The notes under the pieces: generated by a model | Database searches by the model: none | What the model saw: only the letters and a program-made list of their open reading frames with translations | Told to the model about the DNA's origin: nothing | Shown: one piece after another, positions 35,127 through 41,180 of the stretch | How the letters are laid out: each line of letters begins with the position of its first letter | How positions within the stretch are numbered: the first letter of the stretch is position 1 | Source of the DNA: DASYXW01 sp035934405 | GTDB taxonomy: Bacteria > Acidobacteriota > Terriglobia > UBA7540 | DNA: 64,000 bases | Direction: 5' to 3' | NCBI GenBank assembly: GCA_035934405.1 | Contig: DASYXW010000071.1 | Span: 53,613 to 117,612, forward strand | Made by a program: the position numbers and the translations under genes

Positions 35127-36740
35127 ATGAAGCAATCCGCCGAGGCTGCCCGGCAGAGATTCCGGCAGCTTGCGCAAGTCGAGTTCAATCCCAAGGATTT
35201 CCTGCCCGCCGAGACCGGCTCGAAGGAAGCTCGTGATTTACTGCGGGCCGCGGACGTTATCGATGACATTTTCTGGCGTCAAACCTCGCCCGGGCTTGGT
35301 GCGTCACAGGCGTTGTCGCTGGCCGGCGAAGACGATGAGCTGAGGGCGATGGTTCTGTTCCATTACGGGCCGTATGACCGGCTCGACAATGATTCCTCAT
35401 TTCTCCCGGTGGATCCCAAGCTGCCCGGTGCGGGTTTTTACCCGCGTGACTTGACGCGCGAGGAGTTCACGACTTATATCCAGAATCACGCGGATTGCAA
35501 GCCTTCTTTCGAGTCCCCTTATACGGAGATCCGGCGGGGCGATCATTCGCATCTGGTGGCGGTTCCCTACCATGAAGCTTACTCTCCGCAGGTTGCGTTC
35601 CTGAGTGAGCTTCTTGCCCGGGCGGGCCGGACCGAAAGCCACCCGGGCTTCCGGCAGTTTCTGGCGCAAAGGGCGAAGGACCTTCTTACCGACGACTATT
35701 ACTCGAGCGATAGCCTCTGGGTTCGTTTGGTTGACAATCCCTTGGACCTGGTGATTGGCCCTTGCGAGGTTTACGAGGACCAGCTCATGGGCCTGAAGGC
35801 AGCGTACGAGGCGATGCTCCTGGCGCGGGATTTCGCCGAGTCCGCTAAGGTTCATCACTTCCAACGGGAACTTCCTTCCTTGTGCCGGAGTCTCGAGGCT
35901 GGCATCGGGAATAAACTGAGTGTGGAATCGAGCCGCGTTGCCCTCTCGGTGGCCAACTTGATCTATGCGGGCGGAGACGCGCGCAAGGCGATTCCCGCCA
36001 TCGCCTTTAGCCTCCCCAACGACGAACGCATCATCGAGGAAGTCGGAAGCAGGCAGGTCATCATGAGAAATGTGCTGGAGGCCAAATTCCGGCTGGTCGA
36101 TTGGCAGCTCCACCAACGGCTGCTTCAGATTCCGGTCGACAACGAGGAGCTGGCTTTCCAGTTTTTCTTCGACCATACTCTGTTTCACGAGATCTCACAC
36201 TCCATCGGTCCGCACAGAATCATCCGCAACGGAGAACCGACCACGGTCAATCGTTCGCTGAAGCAACACTACTCGGTTCTCGAAGAGAGCAAAGCGGATA
36301 CACTGGCGGCCTGCTTTATTTTACACATGAGTGACGACTCCGCGGCTGAGCTATTCCTGAAAAGTTACGTCGCGGGCTTCCTCCGCGCTATCCGTTTTGG
36401 CCTGAACAGCGCGCATGGCGGCGCCAACGCCATCCAGTTCAATTTCTTGCTTCAGGAAGGCGCGCTGTCCCTTGATCGCGAGTCCGGCAGGTTGATGATC
36501 GATCAACCCCGGGCCCGCGAGTCGCTGATGCGGTTGGTTTCACGCCTCATCGGCATTCAAGAGTGCGGCGACTTTGAAGCCGCCCATCGCTTTGTGGGCG
36601 CCTTCTGCGTCATGAGCCCTGAGATCGCCCAGCTCACGAATCAAGTCAATGACCTTCCGATTGACATTTGCATTCGCTTCAAGGCCGATCATGCGTATTC
36701 TCCCGCCGAGCAACTGGGCGATCGCATGATGGCAACTTAG
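35127..36740 (+). CDS. M49 (dipeptidyl peptidase III)-like zinc metalloprotein
   Basis: 537 aa. Carries the two metal motifs of peptidase family M49: H354-E355-I-S-H358 (LFHEISHSIG) and, about 30 residues later, E386-E387-S-K-A-D391 (VLEESKADTLA). In M49 enzymes the two His and the Glu of the second motif bind zinc and the Glu of the first is catalytic. It has no signal peptide. The rest resembles the family only in general helix pattern, so a dipeptidase activity is not proven. Several bacterial members of this group are annotated as MutT/nudix-associated hydrolases. Second gene of a pair with the unknown protein upstream. Confidence 0.75.
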   Translation: MKQSAEAARQRFRQLAQVEFNPKDFLPAETGSKEARDLLRAADVIDDIFWRQTSPGLGASQALSLAGEDDELRAMVLFHYGPYDRLDNDSSFLPVDPKLPGAGFYPRDLTREEFTTYIQNHADCKPSFESPYTEIRRGDHSHLVAVPYHEAYSPQVAFLSELLARAGRTESHPGFRQFLAQRAKDLLTDDYYSSDSLWVRLVDNPLDLVIGPCEVYEDQLMGLKAAYEAMLLARDFAESAKVHHFQRELPSLCRSLEAGIGNKLSVESSRVALSVANLIYAGGDARKAIPAIAFSLPNDERIIEEVGSRQVIMRNVLEAKFRLVDWQLHQRLLQIPVDNEELAFQFFFDHTLFHEISHSIGPHRIIRNGEPTTVNRSLKQHYSVLEESKADTLAACFILHMSDDSAAELFLKSYVAGFLRAIRFGLNSAHGGANAIQFNFLLQEGALSLDRESGRLMIDQPRARESLMRLVSRLIGIQECGDFEAAHRFVGAFCVMSPEIAQLTNQVNDLPIDICIRFKADHAYSPAEQLGDRMMAT

Positions 36741-37086
36741 ACTCGCCCGGGCACGATGGGACGGCTCCAACCTGAGGGCTGGCGAATCCTTACCGGAGGA
36801 CATTTCCATCCCATCTCGAACAGGTCAGGTAAGCCCAGGGTTGAGGATGCTGCCTGGCCAGCTGTGCCGGGGAAGGTCCGCACCATGCCCCGCCATCGAT
36901 GAGCCGGGAGCGGGCGGCGTCGCCAGGACTAATCCTGAGGTGTCCGTCCATGACCGCCGAACCGAACCTTCGTTCTGGCGACCGGGTGATCGCAGCGACA
37001 TAATGCTTTGCAAATGCTCTGAAATGTGCTAGGCTCATTCTGGACATGTATAAGAGATCACTTGAGAGAAGCGAGGAGACGAACGG
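36741..37086. other. 346-bp upstream region of rpsO
   Basis: Contains the rpsO promoter at 37008 and no credible coding frame. A possible S15 autoregulatory fold in the leader cannot be assigned by eye. Confidence 0.5.
37008..37035 (+). promoter_or_regulatory. rpsO promoter
   Basis: TTGCAA, 16-bp spacer, TAGGCT, about 50 nt before the rpsO ATG, which has GAGGAG as ribosome site. Confidence 0.55.
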
Positions 37087-37356
37087 ATGCCGTTGACGCG
37101 GGAATCGAAGTCCACTGTGATTGAGCGCTACCGGGTTCATGCGAAAGACGTGGGCTCACCCGACGTGCAGATTGCTCTTTTGAGCGAGCGTATTTCTTAC
37201 TTGAACGAGCACTTTCGAGTTAACCGCAAGGACCACGCTTCGAGGCGGGGACTGCTCATGATGGTGGGCAAGCGCAAGCGTCTGCTGGAATACTTGAAGC
37301 GCCAGGACCCCGCGCGGTACCAGAAGGTTATCGAACGGCTGGGCATCCGCAAGTAA
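37087..37356 (+). CDS. rpsO: 30S ribosomal protein S15
   Basis: 89 aa, the standard length. S15 binds the central domain of 16S rRNA early in small-subunit assembly. Family sequence is clear: [19 protein letters not shown] segment (here [22 protein letters not shown]), [24 protein letters not shown] and [12 protein letters not shown]. Followed by pnp after a 501-bp spacer, the conserved rpsO-pnp order, but the spacer is unusually long and repeat-bearing. Confidence 0.97.
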   Translation: MPLTRESKSTVIERYRVHAKDVGSPDVQIALLSERISYLNEHFRVNRKDHASRRGLLMMVGKRKRLLEYLKRQDPARYQKVIERLGIRK

Positions 37357-37412
37357 TCTTGGTTTGTGAAGCGAAGTTCTAGTAACCTGGGATTCGAGAA
37401 TCCTTCCGACGA

Positions 37413-37447
37413 GGGCGACCCCGCGGCGCGAGTTTGCGGTCGCCCTT
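37413..37447 (+). terminator. candidate rpsO terminator
   Basis: 8-bp GC stem (GGGCGACC/GGTCGCCC) with a 17-nt loop and only TT after it, 57 bp past the rpsO stop. Plausible attenuator before pnp rather than a strong terminator. Confidence 0.4.
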
Positions 37448-37566
37448 CCCGCGCGCCCCAGTATTCTATACTCCTCCGCAACACCATTGGAAAGATCGGA
37501 AGGTGTGCCTGAGAGAGAGGCTCTCAGGCAGTCGGTGACCTGGAAAAGTAGAAAATGTTACGAACG

Positions 37567-37685
37567 AAGCCGTCAACATATTGAAAACAAAGGATCGATG
37601 TTTTTGGAAGCCATTGAAAGCCGTCAACTAATTGAAAAAAGGCATCTTATCGCAACATAAGCCGTCAAGTTATTGATAAAAAGCC
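37567..37685. repeat. three spaced direct repeats with TCAA-N4-TTGA dyads
   Basis: Copies start at 37567, 37618 and 37659. Each reads AAGCCGTCAA, four variable bases, TTGA, then an A-rich end. The invariant parts form the dyad TCAA-N4-TTGA; the N4 (CATA, CTAA, GTTA) varies. Spacing is 51 and 41 bp. The form is that of a regulator-binding array in the pnp leader; no known regulator is claimed. Confidence 0.65.
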
Positions 37686-37857
37686 TGTTGGTTTATAGCG
37701 TTCTCGCTAGCGCACCGAGTAGAAAGCCCATAGCGACAACACGGAGCAAGTCTGGGCGACCTGGCCAGCAGCGGGCCAAGTCTAAATCATCGGGCCATTG
37801 AGCCCGGCTCGCCGCGTACCCTGACCGGGCGCGGCTCGAGCACATGGAGGAACAACG

Positions 37858-39993
37858 ATGGAGCAAGTGAGTATACCTTTGGGAGCCAGCACGTTGAGCA
37901 TTGAGGTCGGGAAACTCGCCAAGCAAGCGAACGGATCAGCTTTGGTACGATTTGGCGACACGGTGGTACTGGCCACCGCCTGCACCGCCGACCCGCGCGA
38001 GGGGATTGACTTCTTTCCCTTGACCGTGGACTACCGCGAATATAACTACGCCGCGGGCAAGATTCCCGGCGGCTTTTTCAAGCGCGAAGGGCGGCCCACG
38101 GAGAAAGAAATCCTCACCAGCCGGCAGATTGACCGCCCGGTGCGTCCGCTGTTCCCGGACGGTTTCCGGGACGAAACACAGGTGATCTCGATGGTGCTTT
38201 CGGCGGACTCCGACTACGACCCCGACGTCATCGGCGTGGTGGCCGGGGCGACCGCGCTTTATCTTTCCGACATCCCGTTCCCCACGCCGATTGCCGCCGT
38301 GCGCGTCGGCTTGGTGGACGGCCAACTGATGACCAATCCCACTTACACGCAGATGCGCAGCAGCCTGCTGAATCTGGTGGTGGCGGGAAGCGAAGAAGCC
38401 ATTGTGATGGTGGAAGCGGCGGCGAAGGAAGTTTCCGAGGCCACCATTCTTGACGCCATCCAGCACGCCCACGGCGAGATCCGCAAGATTGTGGCGGCGG
38501 TGAAGGAGCTTTACAAAAAGCTCGGGGTGAAGAAGCGCGAATTCACCGCGCCCCAGCGCGACGAGGCACTGCACGCGGAGGTGGCGAAAAAGTCGGAAGC
38601 GGCTCTGCGCGACGCCATGGATACCTCAAAGTATCCCAAGCTCGAAAGCCAGAAGCGAGTGGAAGCCGTCAAGGACTCACTCCTCGAAGGTTACCCCGAA
38701 GACGACGCAGCCAAGCGCAAGGAAGTGAAGCACGCTTTCGAGGCGCTCTACGAGCGGATTTTTCGCGACGACGTGCTGAGGAAGCGGCAGCGTCCAGACC
38801 ACCGGGCGTTTGACCAGGTGCGGGCCATCTCCTGCGAAGTCGGCCTGCTGCCGCGAACGCATGGCTCCGCCCTGTTTACTCGTGGTGAAACCCAGGCATT
38901 GGTCACGGCCACGCTCGGCACCGCCCAGGACCAGCAGCGGCTCGACGTGCTCGAAGGCGAGTCGTTCAAGCGCTTCATGCTGCACTACAATTTCCCGCCC
39001 TTCAGCGTGGGTGAAGTCGCCTTTCTGCGCGGCCCCGGACGGCGCGAGATCGGCCACGGCAATCTGGCCGAGCGCGCCCTCATTTCCATGCTTCCCGACG
39101 AGGACAAGTTCCCTTACACGGTTCGCGTGGTCTCGGACATTCTCGAATCGAACGGGTCTTCCTCGATGGCCACGGTCTGCGGCGGATGTCTGGCGCTGAT
39201 GGACGCCGGTGTGCCGATCAAGGCGCCGATGGCCGGCATCGCCATGGGCCTGGTGAAGGAAGGCGACAAGTACGCCATCCTTACCGACATCGCAGGCGCC
39301 GAGGATCATTACGGCGATATGGACTTCAAGGTGGCCGGAACCAAGGATGGCATCACCGCGTTGCAGATGGATATCAAGATTCAAGGCATCACGCCGCAGA
39401 TCATGGCAGAAGCGATGGCGCAAGCCAAGGCCGGCCGCCTTCACGTGCTCGGCAAGATGCTCGAAGCCTTGCCGGAATCCCGCAGCGCCATCTCGTCTTA
39501 CGCGCCACGCATCTACACCCTGCACATCAACCCGAAGCGCATTGGTGAGCTGATTGGCCCGGGCGGCAAAGTGATCCGCGGCATTACGGAGGCGACCGGC
39601 GTCAAGATTGACGTGGATGACGACGGCAAGGTCAACGTGGCCGCCACCGACGGCGAAGCCGCCGATAAGGCCATGAAGATGATCCACGACATCATGGAAG
39701 AGGCCGAGATCGGCAAGACGTACCTGGGCAAGGTGGTTCGCCTGGCGGAGTTCGGCGCCTTCGTCGAGATTTTCCCCGGCACCGACGGCTTGCTCCACAT
39801 CAGCGAAGTGGCGGAGCACCGCATCCAGGACATTAAGAAGGAGCTTAAGGAAGGTGACCAGCTTCTCGTTAAGGTCATCTCGATTGACGGCAACAAGGTC
39901 CGCTTGAGCCGCAAGGCGGTGCTGCGCGACCAACGCCAGAAGGCGGAGAGCGGGGGCGCGGCGGCCGCGGCTCCGCATCACGAAGCGAAGTAA
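37858..39993 (+). CDS. pnp: polyribonucleotide nucleotidyltransferase (PNPase)
   Basis: 711 aa, normal size. Phosphorolytic 3'-5' exoribonuclease and degradosome partner. Two RNase PH cores are visible (VDYREYNYAAGKIPGGFFKREG; then LFTRGETQALVTATLG), separated by an all-helical linker at about 210-310. A KH domain (IGELIGPGGKVIRGI) and an S1 domain (YLGKVVRLAEFGAFVEIFPG to VKVISIDGNKVRLSRK) follow. The ATG follows GGAGGAACAACG. The tail is Ala-rich. Its leader carries the three-repeat array, and pnp mRNA leaders are commonly regulated. Confidence 0.98.
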   Translation: MEQVSIPLGASTLSIEVGKLAKQANGSALVRFGDTVVLATACTADPREGIDFFPLTVDYREYNYAAGKIPGGFFKREGRPTEKEILTSRQIDRPVRPLFPDGFRDETQVISMVLSADSDYDPDVIGVVAGATALYLSDIPFPTPIAAVRVGLVDGQLMTNPTYTQMRSSLLNLVVAGSEEAIVMVEAAAKEVSEATILDAIQHAHGEIRKIVAAVKELYKKLGVKKREFTAPQRDEALHAEVAKKSEAALRDAMDTSKYPKLESQKRVEAVKDSLLEGYPEDDAAKRKEVKHAFEALYERIFRDDVLRKRQRPDHRAFDQVRAISCEVGLLPRTHGSALFTRGETQALVTATLGTAQDQQRLDVLEGESFKRFMLHYNFPPFSVGEVAFLRGPGRREIGHGNLAERALISMLPDEDKFPYTVRVVSDILESNGSSSMATVCGGCLALMDAGVPIKAPMAGIAMGLVKEGDKYAILTDIAGAEDHYGDMDFKVAGTKDGITALQMDIKIQGITPQIMAEAMAQAKAGRLHVLGKMLEALPESRSAISSYAPRIYTLHINPKRIGELIGPGGKVIRGITEATGVKIDVDDDGKVNVAATDGEAADKAMKMIHDIMEEAEIGKTYLGKVVRLAEFGAFVEIFPGTDGLLHISEVAEHRIQDIKKELKEGDQLLVKVISIDGNKVRLSRKAVLRDQRQKAESGGAAAAAPHHEAK

Positions 39994-40118
39994 CTTCAGT
40001 TGGTCAGTATTTCAGTTTGTCAGTCGGTCGAACACTGGCCGGATGAGCCGACTAACTGGCTAGCGTTGTCGGACTGGCTGACGAACTGACCAACTGAAAT
40101 ACTGAAGCACTCTTTTTT
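39994..40118 (+). terminator. long repeat-built hairpin and T tract after pnp
   Basis: The left arm (39994-40030) is made of 8-bp units around TCAG (CTTCAGT, TGGTCAGT, ATTTCAGT, TTGTCAGT). The right arm (40070-40108) is the reverse-complementary array built on CTGA. The arms can form a stem of roughly 35 bp with mismatches, and six Ts follow at 40112. It begins directly after the pnp stop, so it looks like a terminator constructed from tandem-repeat sequence. Confidence 0.7.
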
Positions 40119-40120
40119 CC

Positions 40121-40498
40121 ATGTCCCTCCATATCGTCGATAAACTCATTCAAGGCGTGTGCGTGCTCGACCTGCGCGGGCGCATCACGCTGGGGCCGGA
40201 GACGGAGACCGTCCGCACCCGCGTGAAGCAGGCGCTCGCGGCGGGACACTCGCGCATCATCCTCGACCTCGGCGAAGTGAACTACATTGACAGCGCCGGT
40301 CTGGCGACGCTCGTGGCCAGCTACACATCGGCGCAGCGAGCGGGCGGGGAACTGAAGTTGCTGCGGCTCACCAAGCTTGTCCGCAGTCTGATGCAGATTA
40401 CCCGGTTGAGCACGGTGTTTGAGATATACGATTCGGTGGACGACGCCGTCCGGTCGTTCGACCGCAAGAAGCCGGCGGCGGCAGAAGGCGCGCCATAG
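40121..40498 (+). CDS. STAS-domain anti-sigma factor antagonist
   Basis: 125 aa single STAS domain. Family members bind anti-sigma kinases when their central Ser is unphosphorylated. Here the phospho-acceptor is Ser58 in NYIDSAGLATLV, and the LDLRGRITLGPETE strand-helix is typical. No kinase or phosphatase partner lies nearby. The ATG is 3 bp beyond the pnp-distal T tract, so the ribosome site (if any) overlaps the terminator structure. Confidence 0.92.
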   Translation: MSLHIVDKLIQGVCVLDLRGRITLGPETETVRTRVKQALAAGHSRIILDLGEVNYIDSAGLATLVASYTSAQRAGGELKLLRLTKLVRSLMQITRLSTVFEIYDSVDDAVRSFDRKKPAAAEGAP

Positions 40499-40551
40499 AG
40501 GCCGCGGGGTTACTCTGGGGGCTGACTGGCTAATCCCCATAGATTTCTCTT

Positions 40552-40579
40552 TTGACATGCTCGCGGATTATGGTAGAGT
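40552..40579 (+). promoter_or_regulatory. cold-shock gene promoter
   Basis: TTGACA, 16-bp spacer, TAGAGT. Predicted start near 40586, giving a leader of about 87 nt. Confidence 0.6.
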
Positions 40580-40587
40580 GCCCCGTG

Positions 40588-40658
40588 GCGTAAGAGGGGT
40601 TTCTTTGCGGGCTTGTCGTCGGCGTCTGGACCTGGCGAGGACGTTTTCACTTTTACGC
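40588..40658 (+). promoter_or_regulatory. structured 5' leader of the cold-shock gene
   Basis: GCGTAA at the predicted transcript start can pair with TTACGC 15 nt before the GTG start, closing the whole leader into a loop. The arrangement is reminiscent of temperature-responsive leaders, but function is inferred. Confidence 0.35.
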
Positions 40659-40672
40659 GATTGAGGTGTACT

Positions 40673-40876
40673 GTGCAGGGAACAATCAAGCGAGTGATCC
40701 GGGACCGTGGATTCGGTTTTATCCGGTCCGCTGACGGGCAGGAAGTGTTCTTCCATCGTAGCGGCTTGCAGGGTCTCAATTTCGACAGTTTGAGCGAGGG
40801 AGAAAATGTCGAATTTGAGATGGAAAGAGGCGACAAGGGACCGCGCGCCGTGAACGTGCGCGCGAGCGGCGGCTAA
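40673..40876 (+). CDS. cold-shock (CspA-family) protein
   Basis: 67 aa from GTG at 40673 with GAGG eight bases upstream; the longer frame from 40613 adds residues unlike the family. A single cold-shock domain with RNP1 (RGFGFI) and RNP2 (VFFHRS) binds single-stranded RNA/DNA and melts mRNA structure. The start QGTIKRVIRDRGFGFIRS is as in CspA proteins. It has a long leader that may be structured. Confidence 0.93.
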   Translation: MQGTIKRVIRDRGFGFIRSADGQEVFFHRSGLQGLNFDSLSEGENVEFEMERGDKGPRAVNVRASGG

Positions 40877-41180
40877 TCCTTCCACCTCCCAGTGACTCGT
40901 TCGACGCGCGCGGCTCATGGGATCGTGAACGGTTCGCTCGGCTCGAAGAAAGGCCGGGCGCGGTATGACGCGGGTGCTCCGATGCGTGGCACGCTTCCGT
41001 GTTTGAGCCGCCGGCACAGGTTTGCGCAAAAGGCCGTAGCGCCGGCATCTTGCCGGCGGTCACGCGGATATCCTGCCCGCGTGGATGCAGAGGCGAGGGA
41101 CCGCAGGGCCAGCCGCTGGGACGGCGGCGCTGCGTTGACGCGAGAGTGATCCTTCCCACCACAGTTCCGATCCTGTCGCC
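40877..41180. other. 304-bp intergenic region before the GH2 gene
   Basis: Contains the double-hairpin element at 41036 and no coding frame. A promoter for the GH2 gene is not obvious. Confidence 0.5.
41036..41090. repeat. REP-like double-hairpin element R3
   Basis: Begins GTAGCGCC like the element at 41931. It holds the hairpins GCCGGCATCTTGCCGGC and CACGCGG...CCGCGTG. The right closing arm is degenerate. Confidence 0.65.

Larger units (their letters stand above)
37357..37857. other. 501-bp rpsO-pnp spacer
   Basis: In order: a G/C hairpin (GGGCGACC with GGTCGCCC, 37413-37445, probable rpsO terminator), a second hairpin (CCTGAGAG/CTCTCAGG near 37508), an AT-rich stretch with three direct repeats (37567-37685), then 170 bp of leader before pnp. 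No coding frame. Confidence 0.7.

Noticed and set aside
37508..37685. Spaced repeats between rpsO and pnp as a CRISPR array
   Set aside because: Only three short degenerate repeats with unequal spacers and no cas genes.
38677..39981. Long minus-strand open frame (434 aa) opposite pnp
   Set aside because: Shadow of a high-GC gene; pnp is certain on the plus strand and the antisense translation is His/Arg/Ala-rich without domains.
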